Part shown: positions 9,729 through 17,854 of the stretch, one piece after another | Numbering within the stretch: the first letter of the stretch is position 1 | Layout of the letters: every line of letters begins with the position of its first letter | Source of the DNA: Paenibacillus mendelii | Lineage (GTDB): Bacteria > Bacillota > Bacilli > Paenibacillales > Paenibacillaceae | Assembly: GCF_024498075.1 (NCBI RefSeq) | Contig: NZ_JANHOF010000002.1 | Coordinates: 62,001 to 126,000 of the forward strand | DNA: 64,000 bases | Direction: 5' to 3' | Translations under genes and position numbers: made by a program | The notes under the pieces: model-generated | The model's database searches: none | Seen by the model: only the letters and a program-made list of their open reading frames with translations | What the model was told of the DNA's origin: nothing

Positions 9729-10757
9729 TTATACTTGACCAGAATCAACCGTTTCAAGCGTTTCTGGTAAATCCTGAATGATTTCAGGCTCCACAGCCTT
9801 CACAGGCTCCCGATATCTGCCGATTTTGCGGAATTTATTATAACGGTCCGTCACGAGCTCCTCTGAAGAGAGAGGTGTCAGCTCCTGAATATGACGCCAT
9901 ACCGCTTCTTTGATGAGCTCCGATTGCGAAGCGTAATCGCGATGTGCGCCGCCTTGAGGCTCGGGGATGATCTCTTCGATTACACCGAACTCGAGCAGAT
10001 CCCCAGCTGTAATCTTCATAACCCCGGCCGCTTCATCTGCTCGGGATGCATCCTTCCATAGAATGGAAGCTGCCCCATTCGGCGAAATAACCGAATAAAT
10101 CGCATTCTCGAGCATCAGTACCCGGTTGCCTACGCCCAGCGCGAGCGCCCCGCCGCTGCCCCCTTCACCAATAACGACGCAAACGATCGGAACGCCAAAC
10201 GTTGCCATTTCGCGCAAATTGCGCGCAATGGACTCCGAGATGCCGCGTTCTTCCGCGGTATTGCCGGGATAGGCGCCCTTCGTATCGATAAAGGTAATGA
10301 TGGGACGGCCAAACTTGTTCGCCTGCTGCATAAGCCGAAGCGCTTTACGCAGTCCCTCCGGATGCGGACTCCCGAAGAACCGGGCAATATTATCCTTCGT
10401 ATCCTTGCCGCGCTGGTGACCGACAACCGTCACAGGCATCCCATTCAGCCTAGCTAGTCCACCAACAATCGCCAGATCATCCGCAAACAGGCGATCGCCG
10501 TGCAGCTCAATAAAGTCGGTGAATATCGACTGTATATAGTCAAGCGAAGTCGGACGCTGGTGGTGGCGGGCAATGTGCATCTTCTGAGCGGGCGTCAGCT
10601 CGCTGTACATCTCTTCTTGCAAAGCCTTACAGCGCTCCTCAAGCCGCGAAATTTCTTCCGAAAAATCGATCCCCGACCCTTGGCTAAGCTTATTTAACTC
10701 TTCGATTTTGTTTCGAAGATCGTTCAAAGGCTTCTCAAATGGCAGATCAACCGCCAT
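9729..10757 (-). CDS. accA: Acetyl-CoA carboxylase carboxyltransferase subunit alpha
   Basis: A 342-residue alpha subunit of the acetyl-CoA carboxylase carboxyltransferase, which passes the carboxyl group from carboxybiotin to acetyl-CoA in the first step of fatty-acid synthesis. The coiled N-terminus ([15 protein letters not shown]), the [22 protein letters not shown] block and the oxyanion-type [20 protein letters not shown] segment are intact. The last ~30 residues (rich in Glu, Pro and Val) extend past the conserved domain. Its start overlaps the accD stop by 11 bp, so the two subunits are translationally coupled, as expected for a 1:1 complex. Confidence 0.95.
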   Translation of the reverse strand: MAVDLPFEKPLNDLRNKIEELNKLSQGSGIDFSEEISRLEERCKALQEEMYSELTPAQKMHIARHHQRPTSLDYIQSIFTDFIELHGDRLFADDLAIVGGLARLNGMPVTVVGHQRGKDTKDNIARFFGSPHPEGLRKALRLMQQANKFGRPIITFIDTKGAYPGNTAEERGISESIARNLREMATFGVPIVCVVIGEGGSGGALALGVGNRVLMLENAIYSVISPNGAASILWKDASRADEAAGVMKITAGDLLEFGVIEEIIPEPQGGAHRDYASQSELIKEAVWRHIQELTPLSSEELVTDRYNKFRKIGRYREPVKAVEPEIIQDLPETLETVDSGQV

Positions 10758-11628
10758 AGGTCGTATCCCCCTTTACCGAATGCATGTCAACCAGTCTGGC
10801 CAGCAGTGATTTCAGATCCTTGCGGTGAACAACCTTGTCGAGTTGACCGTGCTGCAGGTTGAATTCAGCCGTCTGAAAATTGTCCGGCAGCTTCTGGCGA
10901 ATGGTCTGTTCGATAACCACACGTCCAGCAAACCCGACAAGAGCACCGGGCTCGGCCAAATTAAAATCGCCAAGAGTCGCGAAGCTTGCGGAAACCCCGC
11001 CTGTAGTCGGATCAGTTACGACCGAGATATACAATCCGCCATCCCCTTGGAATTTAGCTAATGCTGCGCTGGTCTTTGCCATTTGCATGAGACTGATAAT
11101 GCTTTCCTGCATCCGGGCACCGCTCGAGGTGGAGAAAATGATGAGCGGCAGCCGCTTGGAGTGTGCATATTCGATGGCACGTGTAATTTTCTCGCCTACG
11201 ACGGAGCCCATGCTGCCAGCGAAGAAATCGAAGCTCATCACAGCGACGACGACCGGCAGTCCGCCGATCAAGCCTTCACCAGTAACGACCCCATCAAGCA
11301 TGCCGGTTTTCTTCTTCTGCGCTTCAAGCTTAGCGGCATAATCCGGAAAACCCAGCGGGTCTTCCGACTCCATCTCGGCATCGAATTCATTCAAACGCCC
11401 GTCATCAAGCGTCATTGCGATTCGTTCCCAGGCATTCAAACGGAAATGATAGCCGCAGCTTGGGCAGACCTTTAAATTCTTTTCGATTTCCTTGCTGAAT
11501 TGAATATTGCCGCACTGCGGGCATTTTGACATCAAGCCTTCGGGTATGTCCGGTTTGGTCCGCGTTTGCCCGGAAGGAATCGTCGCATATTTCTTTTTAT
11601 GAAATAAGTCCTTGAACAAAAGAGACAC
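10747..11628 (-). CDS. accD: Acetyl-CoA carboxylase carboxyltransferase subunit beta
   Basis: A 293-residue beta subunit of the carboxyltransferase, partner of AccA. The N-terminal zinc ribbon is complete: CPQCGN at residues 35-40 and CPSCGY at 54-59. The crotonase-fold core has [18 protein letters not shown] and [19 protein letters not shown], followed by [12 protein letters not shown]. The initiation codon is GTG at 11626-11628, with a purine-rich GAAGAG just upstream, a rather weak site. It follows the small gene at 11653-11847 by 24 bp and overlaps accA, so the three are likely one transcript. Confidence 0.95.
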   Translation of the reverse strand: MSLLFKDLFHKKKYATIPSGQTRTKPDIPEGLMSKCPQCGNIQFSKEIEKNLKVCPSCGYHFRLNAWERIAMTLDDGRLNEFDAEMESEDPLGFPDYAAKLEAQKKKTGMLDGVVTGEGLIGGLPVVVAVMSFDFFAGSMGSVVGEKITRAIEYAHSKRLPLIIFSTSSGARMQESIISLMQMAKTSAALAKFQGDGGLYISVVTDPTTGGVSASFATLGDFNLAEPGALVGFAGRVVIEQTIRQKLPDNFQTAEFNLQHGQLDKVVHRKDLKSLLARLVDMHSVKGDTTYGG

Positions 11629-11652
11629 CTCTTCGGGGAGCAGCAGGTATCG

Positions 11653-11847
11653 TTACCGCTGCGTATTCAAAATGTTGTTGAGCACTTCCTGTACTTCTTC
11701 CAACTCACCGGATGGAACCAATATTTCAAACTGCTGTTTGGATACATTAATCGGGCGAATTTTTACGAGAAACCCTTCTTGCGTCAGTCGATTTCTAATG
11801 CTTTCCGCGATTTTGGCCGTTGGCGCGATATAAATGACCGTCCACAT
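11653..11847 (-). CDS. Small conserved protein, DUF2007-like
   Basis: A 64-residue protein beginning MWTVIYIAPTAKIAE, with the beta-alpha-beta pattern of small ferredoxin-like or ACT-like domains (strand WTVIYIA, helix AKIAESIRNRLTQEG, strand FLVKIRP, strand QFEILVP, helix ELEEVQEVLNNIL). It resembles the short putative signal-transducing proteins of the DUF2007 type. AGGAGG lies seven bases ahead of the ATG. It sits 24 bp upstream of accD as first gene of the unit, behind the operator-like dyad at 11944-11966. A role in regulating fatty-acid synthesis is possible but only from position. Confidence 0.7.
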   Translation of the reverse strand: MWTVIYIAPTAKIAESIRNRLTQEGFLVKIRPINVSKQQFEILVPSGELEEVQEVLNNILNTQR

Positions 11848-11943
11848 GAAAGGTACCTCCTGAACATATTAGCTTGCTTGCCGGTATAGATTGATCGCAT
11901 GCGCGCTGTGTTTTCTTAACATGATTTCCACGGTATCCGGGCA

Positions 11944-11985
11944 TATGATGTCATAATGATATCATAAATGCTATTTTCATCGCAA
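11944..11985 (-). promoter_or_regulatory. Candidate promoter with overlapping dyad operator upstream of the accDA unit
   Basis: A 23-bp dyad at 11944-11966 pairs 10 of 11 positions around a single central base. On the minus strand TTGCGA (11980-11985) and TATCAT (11956-11961), 18 bases apart, form a plausible sigma-A promoter whose -10 lies inside the dyad, the classic position for a repressor site. It does not match the FapR operator as I know it. The transcript would carry a leader of about 100 bases to the ATG at 11847. Confidence 0.45.
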
Positions 11986-12048
11986 CGATGCACGCGGGTA
12001 TGTTTGCAATCGCCCGGTACCGTGAAACTCCTGCTATAAGGCCGAGCG

Positions 12049-12723
12049 TTATGGAACGTCGGGAATCTGGTAACGGTTCGCTTTGGGATCCTTATGCGCA
12101 ATGCGTGCCGATGCCGCGGCTGCAAGGCCGGCAATCAAATCGTCAAGAAAAACATGAACATGCTTGCCTTTCTCATTCAGCTTGCGAATAATGCCCGGCT
12201 TCACTTTATCTAAATAACCAAAGCTGGTCAGTCCAATCATGCCGTATACGTTCGTAATCCCTAGCGCAAGCGTCTCGTCCACGCCATACAGTGATTCATC
12301 CGCCTCCATAATCGCTTGCAGCGGCTGCGGCAGCAGCTTGCGCTCTGCCAGCTCATCTAGGGCGATTCCTGTGAATAATACGTATTGAACCTCGCGCTTC
12401 GCCAATACCGCCAGCACGCTTTCCGCACATTCTTCCAAGGTCAAATCGGCATTATACGGCCGCTGCAGCGAATAGACAATGTCCGCTACATCACCGACAG
12501 TCACGCCCCGGCTCAGCAGCCAATTTTCCATCTCGGACAACAATGATTCATCCCCCCGCATCAGCTTGTACGAGAGGATGCGACGTTCACCGTAAGCCGG
12601 AATTACGTCGAGCTCCCGCCCAAGCGGCGAAATGACGAAGGCCCCGCTTAGCAGCGGCATGACCACTTTCTTCGAGAGCTCCGTGTCTCCTAAATGTATG
12701 CGGACAGGGAGTAAGTTGTGCAT
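12049..12723 (-). CDS. yutG: Phosphatidylglycerophosphatase A-related protein YutG
   Basis: The C-terminal ~160 residues match the PgpA-related YutG family of Bacillota: LTLEECAESVLAVLAKREVQ, FTGIALDELAE, the stretch around LYGVDETLALGITNVYG, IGLTSFGYLDKVKPG and a late HVFLDDLIAGLAAAASARIAH with paired Asp residues that probably bind metal. PgpA proteins dephosphorylate phosphatidylglycerophosphate; the reaction of the YutG branch is less certain. The frame as given (224 residues) has about 60 residues ahead of the usual start and the ATG at 12723 has no ribosome binding site; ATGs at 12660 or 12561 are alternatives. It lies 25 bp downstream of dnaE, probably on the same transcript. Confidence 0.8.
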   Translation of the reverse strand: MHNLLPVRIHLGDTELSKKVVMPLLSGAFVISPLGRELDVIPAYGERRILSYKLMRGDESLLSEMENWLLSRGVTVGDVADIVYSLQRPYNADLTLEECAESVLAVLAKREVQYVLFTGIALDELAERKLLPQPLQAIMEADESLYGVDETLALGITNVYGMIGLTSFGYLDKVKPGIIRKLNEKGKHVHVFLDDLIAGLAAAASARIAHKDPKANRYQIPDVP

Positions 12724-12747
12724 ATAAAATATCGTGTCGACGGCAAA

Positions 12748-15700
12748 TTATTTCACCACCGCAGAGCCTTTTCCAAACAATGCCTCGATACGAGCAATCA
12801 GCTGCACCGACGGTTTGACCCGGTAAGCATCGCTGAGTGCGACTGTTTTCTGCTGCGATTCATAGAACAGCACCGTCTCAAGCGGGCCGTTATTTCCCGC
12901 CAGCAGCGCTTTAAGCTGCTCAAGCGCAGCCGCCTCTTCCCGGCCGGAGGCTATCTTGATGTACATCCGCTGCTGCCGCTTGCCTGAGCCTGCTGCTGCC
13001 GGTGCGGGTGCGGCCTCGGACCGCAGCCCCGCCGTGCTCGCCGGCGCTGACGGGCGGCCCCGACGCGCCGGCTGCTGCGCTGGCACAGCAGCGCCAGGCG
13101 CTTGCGCCAGAGGCGCACCGCCTCCGCCCCCGCTTCTGCGGGCGCCGGTCTGCGCCTCTGGCGCTGGAGCGCCGGCGCCTCGCGATGCCCCCCGCGAATT
13201 CGCCTGGCGCTGAAGCCGCTGGACCTGCTCTGCCAGGTTCAGGTCCGGGCGGCCGAGCGGGACGACGTCCTCAAGCAGCAGCTTGAAGTCGTCATCCTGA
13301 TGCTGCACCGTCGCCAGCATAATGGCGAGGCTTCCCGGTTCGAGCAGTGACGCGTGACGCGTCCAGATCGTCGGGAAGGCTACGGCCTCGACGCGCATAA
13401 TGCGATCCTCAAGCTCGAGGAACGCCATGGCCTGTCCTTTCTTCGTCGTGAAGCGCTTCGCCGACACGATCATCCCCGCAATCAGAGCCGATCCGCCTTC
13501 CGGAGCTTCAGCCAAGTCGACGAGTCTGTCAAGCGGAAGCTGCTCTAAAGTAGACTCATAATCATCCAATGGATGGCCGGACAGATAGAGCCCCAGCAGA
13601 TCCCGTTCCAGCGCAAGAAGCTGTCCGGTCGTGAACGGCTGCACGTCCGGAAGCTCCACATCCCAGTTCTGAATCTCGTCAAAGCCGAACATCTCGAGCT
13701 GCAGCTCTTCCCGCTCCTTGCGCCACTTTGACGCTGCATCCACCGTCTCGTCTAGCGCTGCGAACAGCTGCGCCCGGTGTCCGGAGAGCGTATCGCATGC
13801 GCCTGCTTGAATAAGCGATTCCAGCACACGCTTGTTCACAACACGCAGGTCTACGCGCCGGCACAGATCGAGGAGACTGTCAAACGGTCGTTCAGCCCTC
13901 TCTTTCATAATGGACTCGATCGCCTGACTTCCGACATTCTTGATTGCAGCCAGTCCGAAGCGGATCGCTCCCCCCTTCGGCGTAAACGATATATTGCTTT
14001 CGTTGACATCAGGCGGCAGAACATCAATGCCCATTCTGCGGCATTCGTCCACATATTCAGCCGTCTTCCGCTGATTACCGGTTACCGAAGCGAGCATAGA
14101 GGCCATGAAGGGCACCGGATGGTTCGCCTTCAACCAAGCCGTCTGAAAGGCAAGTACGCCATAAGCAGCCGCATGCGCGCGAGGAAAACCATAATCGGCG
14201 AAGCGGACGATCATATCGTAAACCCGGTTCGCGTCGTCCTCCGAGAAGCCTTGTCCCAGACTGCCCTGCACAAAATGCGCCCGCTGCTCATCGAGCACCT
14301 CGCGCTTCTTCTTCGATACCGCGCGCCGCAGCAAATCCGCTTCTCCTAGCGAGAAGCCCGCCATCGATGAAGCAATCTGCATAATCTGCTCCTGATAGAC
14401 GATGATGCCATACGTATCGGCGAGAATCGGCTCGAGTGACGGATGCGGATACTCGACCTCCACGATCCCGTGCTTGCCCTGGATGAATTTCGGTATGAAT
14501 TCCATCGGGCCTGGCCGGTATAGCGCGACAACGGATACGATGTCTTCGAACTTCGTTGGCTTCAGCTCCCGCAGCACCCGGCGTATACCTGCGGACTCCA
14601 TCTGGAAAATACCGGTCGTATCCCCATGACTAAGCATCTCGTATGTTAGCGGATCATCGTCGGGAATAAACCGAAAATCCACTGTAATCCCGTGCTGCCG
14701 CTTCACCCATTGCAGCGCCCGCTCCAGAATCGAAAGCGTCCGCAGGCCCAGAAAATCCATCTTCAGCAAGCCGACGGCTTCCAGGTGCTCCATCGAATAT
14801 TGCGTTAGCGCCGTCTGCTCCGTGCCCGCCTGAAGCGGAACGACATGCGTCAGCGGCTTCCCGGAGATGACGACGCCCGCGGCATGAGTGGAAGCATGCC
14901 GCGGCATGCCCTCCACCTTCACGGCCATATCGAGCATCGCCCTCGTCTTCGGCTGGCGCTCATACGCCTCGCGGAGCTCGGAGCTGACACGAAGCGCTTC
15001 CTCCAGCGTCATGCCCAGCTGGCCGGGAATAAGCTTCGCCGCCCGGTCCACCTCCGCGAACGGCACGGCCATCGCTCTTCCTACGTCACGGACAGCCGCA
15101 CGCGCAGCCAAGGTGCCGAAGGTGATGATCTGAGCGACATGCTCCTCGCCGTATTTGGCCGATACATAGGCAATAACCTCGTCCCGCCGTTCATCGTTAA
15201 AATCAATATCAATATCCGGCATCGAGATTCGTTCCGGATTAAGGAATCGTTCGAAAAGCAGCTTATACTTGAGCGGATCGACATCCGTAATCCGAAGCGT
15301 ATAAGCGACCAGGCTTCCCGCCGACGAGCCACGGCCCGGACCGGTACGAATGCCTTGATCGTGAGAAAAGCGGATAAAATCCCATACGACCAGGAAGTAA
15401 TCGTTAAAGCCCATGCTGTCGATAACAGAAAGCTCGTAGTTCAGCCGCTGCTCAGCACGCTCCCGGTACGAAGGATCCGATGTCCATTCGGGATTTCCCG
15501 CATAGCGGGCTTCGAGCCCTTCCCGGCACAGTGCGTTCAAATACGAAGCACTCGTCATTCCTGCGGGTATCGGACCGAATGAAGGCAGCAGCGTCCGCCC
15601 GAAGGTCAGCTCGAGCTGGCACTTCGCGGCGATCTCAACGGTTCGGGCAACGGCCTCGGGCGCCTGCCGGAACTGCCTCGCCATCTCATCGGCACTCTTC

Positions 15701-16440
15701 AGATAGAGCTGGTCGGTCAGAATCCGCAGCCTGCCCTCATCCTCGACGGTCTTCCCGGTTCCGATGCAGATGAGCACATCCTGGACCGCTGCGTCGGCGG
15801 CCTCGATATAGTGGACGTCGTTGGTTACCGTAAGCGGAATACCCGTCTCCTGCGAGAGCGCAATCATAGCTTGTACCACTTTCTTCTGATCAAGCAGCCC
15901 GTGATCCTGCAGCTCCAGGTAGAAGTCCTCGCCGAATATATCCCGGTACCGGATTGCCGCTGCATGCGCTTCCTCTGTGCGGTCGTGGAGCAGATGCCAG
16001 GAAACCTCGCCTCTTAAGCATGAGCTCAAACAAACAAGCCCCTCGGAGTAGGCGGCCAGCACCTCCATATCGATTCGCGGCTTATAATGAAAGCCTTCCA
16101 AATGGCCGATCGAGCATAGCTTCATTAAGTTCTGATAGCCGGTCTCATTCTTAGCCAGAAGAATCAGATGATACGTTGGATTGTCCTTCCGCGAGCCCTT
16201 CTCAAACCGAGAGCCCGCCGTCAAATAAACCTCGCATCCGATAATCGGTTTAATGCCGTGTTTCCTGCATTCTTTATAAAACGGAACGGCGCCGTACATG
16301 ACCCCATGATCGGTCAGTGCCAGCGCCTTCATTCCAAGCTCTGCCGCCCGGGCGACAAGATTCCGGATGCGTGCAGCGCCATCTAACAAGCTGTATTCGC
16401 TGTGAACGTGCAAATGCACGAAATCGTGTGCGCCGCTCAT
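12748..16440 (-). CDS. dnaE: DNA polymerase III subunit alpha (DnaE)
   Basis: A 1230-residue C-family DNA polymerase. The N-terminal PHP domain starts at HLHVHSEYSLLDGAARI, and ALTDHGVMYGA follows. The polymerase core has GRGSSAGSLVAYTL and the acidic catalytic PDIDIDFNDERRDE. A helix-hairpin-helix region and an OB-fold (LIAGMIVSAKRFTTKKGQ) follow. In Bacillota that also carry PolC, DnaE extends lagging-strand primers. The protein is longer than usual because of a low-complexity Ala/Gly/Pro/Arg linker at about residues 1078-1158 (12967-13209) between the OB-fold and the last 72 residues. Start 16440 (MSGAHD) is taken because AGGAAGG lies about 10 bases upstream; ATG 16449 is too close to it. 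Confidence 0.93.
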   Translation of the reverse strand: MSGAHDFVHLHVHSEYSLLDGAARIRNLVARAAELGMKALALTDHGVMYGAVPFYKECRKHGIKPIIGCEVYLTAGSRFEKGSRKDNPTYHLILLAKNETGYQNLMKLCSIGHLEGFHYKPRIDMEVLAAYSEGLVCLSSCLRGEVSWHLLHDRTEEAHAAAIRYRDIFGEDFYLELQDHGLLDQKKVVQAMIALSQETGIPLTVTNDVHYIEAADAAVQDVLICIGTGKTVEDEGRLRILTDQLYLKSADEMARQFRQAPEAVARTVEIAAKCQLELTFGRTLLPSFGPIPAGMTSASYLNALCREGLEARYAGNPEWTSDPSYRERAEQRLNYELSVIDSMGFNDYFLVVWDFIRFSHDQGIRTGPGRGSSAGSLVAYTLRITDVDPLKYKLLFERFLNPERISMPDIDIDFNDERRDEVIAYVSAKYGEEHVAQIITFGTLAARAAVRDVGRAMAVPFAEVDRAAKLIPGQLGMTLEEALRVSSELREAYERQPKTRAMLDMAVKVEGMPRHASTHAAGVVISGKPLTHVVPLQAGTEQTALTQYSMEHLEAVGLLKMDFLGLRTLSILERALQWVKRQHGITVDFRFIPDDDPLTYEMLSHGDTTGIFQMESAGIRRVLRELKPTKFEDIVSVVALYRPGPMEFIPKFIQGKHGIVEVEYPHPSLEPILADTYGIIVYQEQIMQIASSMAGFSLGEADLLRRAVSKKKREVLDEQRAHFVQGSLGQGFSEDDANRVYDMIVRFADYGFPRAHAAAYGVLAFQTAWLKANHPVPFMASMLASVTGNQRKTAEYVDECRRMGIDVLPPDVNESNISFTPKGGAIRFGLAAIKNVGSQAIESIMKERAERPFDSLLDLCRRVDLRVVNKRVLESLIQAGACDTLSGHRAQLFAALDETVDAASKWRKEREELQLEMFGFDEIQNWDVELPDVQPFTTGQLLALERDLLGLYLSGHPLDDYESTLEQLPLDRLVDLAEAPEGGSALIAGMIVSAKRFTTKKGQAMAFLELEDRIMRVEAVAFPTIWTRHASLLEPGSLAIMLATVQHQDDDFKLLLEDVVPLGRPDLNLAEQVQRLQRQANSRGASRGAGAPAPEAQTGARRSGGGGGAPLAQAPGAAVPAQQPARRGRPSAPASTAGLRSEAAPAPAAAGSGKRQQRMYIKIASGREEAAALEQLKALLAGNNGPLETVLFYESQQKTVALSDAYRVKPSVQLIARIEALFGKGSAVVK

Positions 16441-16487
16441 GCATTCCATTCCTTCCTTCGATCGAAGCATCATTTTATACTAGTTTA

Positions 16488-16517
16488 TCATATTGAAGGG
16501 CCTCGCGCCCATAGAAT
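16488..16517 (+). promoter_or_regulatory. Sigma-E promoter of ytrHI
   Basis: TCATATT at 16488-16494, a 15-base spacer, and CATAGAAT at 16510-16517 closely match the sigma-E -35 and -10 elements. It lies 53 bases ahead of the ytrH start. Sigma-E control of the ytrHI operon in the mother cell is established in Bacillus subtilis, so site and gene agree. Confidence 0.8.
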
Positions 16518-16569
16518 GAGATATGGAGGGACAAGTGTCCTCCTAAGATCCGCGAGGCAGGTGGTACCG

Positions 16570-16899
16570 ATGTTCAATCCTTTCTTAACTTGGGCAATCA
16601 TTGACTTCTTCATTGCGTTCGGGGTTGTATTCGGCGGCTCGATGCTGGCCGGCATCGGCTCCGTCTTCCTTCTTATGCCGCCGGCCTCCATCATGCTCAA
16701 TACCGCTTCACAGCTTAAAATCTGGGCACTCGTTGCTGCTGTTGGAGGATCGATTGATCCCATGCGCGTCATTGAAAGCAATATTATCGAAGGACATCTG
16801 TCACCGGTTGCCATGCAAATCGGTTATATGCTGTGTGCCTTTCTTGGCGCCCATCTCGGCACGGAGCTCATCCGGTGGCTGTGCAGAGGGGCTGTCTGA
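16570..16899 (+). CDS. ytrH: Sporulation membrane protein YtrH
   Basis: A 109-residue hydrophobic protein, typical length for YtrH. Hydrophobic segments lie at about residues 8-37, 47-60 and 79-96, with the conserved MFNPFLTWAIIDFFIAFGVV opening and the IGSVFLLMPPASIML stretch. YtrH and YtrI are mother-cell membrane proteins needed for efficient sporulation in Bacillus subtilis. The ATG at 16570 has GGTGG six bases upstream; the open frame continues upstream to 16402 but that part overlaps the sigma-E promoter and dnaE start. ytrI begins 2 bases after its stop. Confidence 0.9.
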   Translation: MFNPFLTWAIIDFFIAFGVVFGGSMLAGIGSVFLLMPPASIMLNTASQLKIWALVAAVGGSIDPMRVIESNIIEGHLSPVAMQIGYMLCAFLGAHLGTELIRWLCRGAV

Positions 16900-16901
16900 T
16901 C

Positions 16902-17402
16902 ATGCGTGTGCCCCAATTTGAACGATACCACGCCTTTATGCAGGGAGCAGCCGGCTTCGTCATAGGGATGATCGTCGGCGCTATCGTTTATCATTCCATT
17001 TTCTTGGTGAACTTCGAAGCGATCAAGAACATGAACGGCCAGCTGGAGGAAAAGCTGAACCAATATGAAGAGGACATGAAACAACTCAAAAAGTTTAAAA
17101 CCCAGCATACCGTCATCAAAAGCATATTACCCATTCTGGAGAAGGATTCAAAGTCCCCGCTCGATGAGCTGACCCAAACGGCTTTGAAGAAGGAGCTGAG
17201 GGATAATCTGACGGTCTTGATCGGCAGAAGCATCTACGAGATTGATTCCGACGCCAAGATGGCCCGGCTGCTGCTGAGCGGGAAGGTCTATGCAGATATT
17301 TATAAAAAAGATTACACTGTCGAGATCAAGACGATGCTTGTTGTCGATAATGTACTTCAGGTGTGGTTTAAAGCGAAGGTATTAGAGCGGTCATCCGGGT
17401 AA
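16902..17402 (+). CDS. ytrI: Sporulation protein YtrI
   Basis: A 166-residue protein: a single N-terminal membrane segment (about residues 14-35, FVIGMIVGAIVYHSIFL), a coiled coil (about 38-62, rich in Glu, Lys and Gln: LEEKLNQYEEDMKQLKKF), then a soluble C-terminal domain. This is the layout of YtrI, the partner of YtrH, placing the C-terminal domain outside the mother-cell membrane if the N-terminus is inside. The start at 16902 is 2 bases after the ytrH stop, with AGGGG inside the end of ytrH, so translation is probably coupled. Expression should follow the sigma-E promoter at 16488. Confidence 0.88.
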   Translation: MRVPQFERYHAFMQGAAGFVIGMIVGAIVYHSIFLVNFEAIKNMNGQLEEKLNQYEEDMKQLKKFKTQHTVIKSILPILEKDSKSPLDELTQTALKKELRDNLTVLIGRSIYEIDSDAKMARLLLSGKVYADIYKKDYTVEIKTMLVVDNVLQVWFKAKVLERSSG

Positions 17403-17484
17403 TCAACTCCGCTTTCGCCAGATGTTCCACTCATGTTACAATGAGGCAGAATCCGTCCACTGCAAAGGAGCTGTACCCTTATTT

Positions 17485-17778
17485 ATGGTTAACTCATTAA
17501 ATTGGTTATTGGTAATCGGCGTATTCGCCTCCTTATTCGCGTCTCTCTTCTTCAGCTATAAGTCGCGCCGCGCCAGAGATGGACGCCAGCGCGGCATGAA
17601 CGCCGCCAAGATGAACATATTTATGGGAGTTATGCTGATGCTCGTCGCGCTGTTGTTTATGCTCGTATACAGCGGTTCGACGGTTAAAGTGATTATCGGC
17701 ACGCTCTTCATCGTGATCGGCTTGTTCAACTTGTTTGCCGGTCTGCGCAACCATAGCGTCTATCGATCAATGAAATAA
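17485..17778 (+). CDS. ytpI: YtpI family membrane protein
   Basis: A 97-residue membrane protein with three hydrophobic segments (about residues 5-24, 44-62 and 67-84) separated by a basic loop (SYKSRRARDGRQRGMNAAKMN). This is the pattern of YtpI, found beside ytrHI and ytoI in Bacillus. The ATG at 17485 is about 14 bases after AAAGGAG, longer than ideal, but the earlier in-frame ATG at 17422 has no site. It is 82 bp downstream of ytrI and is followed by a strong terminator at 17798. Function unknown. Confidence 0.78.
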   Translation: MVNSLNWLLVIGVFASLFASLFFSYKSRRARDGRQRGMNAAKMNIFMGVMLMLVALLFMLVYSGSTVKVIIGTLFIVIGLFNLFAGLRNHSVYRSMK

Positions 17779-17797
17779 CTAAAGAGGCTGGCACGGC

Positions 17798-17841
17798 AAG
17801 AGGAGGAAGCCGATTGACTTAATCGGCCACCTCCTCTTTTC
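17798..17841 (+). terminator. Rho-independent terminator after ytpI
   Basis: Outer 9-bp arms at 17798-17806 and 17830-17838 and inner 6-bp arms at 17810-17815 and 17821-17826 form a strong interrupted stem, followed by TTTTC. It separates ytpI from the convergent ytoI. Confidence 0.9.
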
Positions 17842-17854
17842 ATTGCACTGCCGT

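Noticed and set aside
13777..15582. Long plus-strand open frames inside dnaE
   Set aside because: All are antisense shadows of conserved polymerase sequence with no ribosome binding sites.
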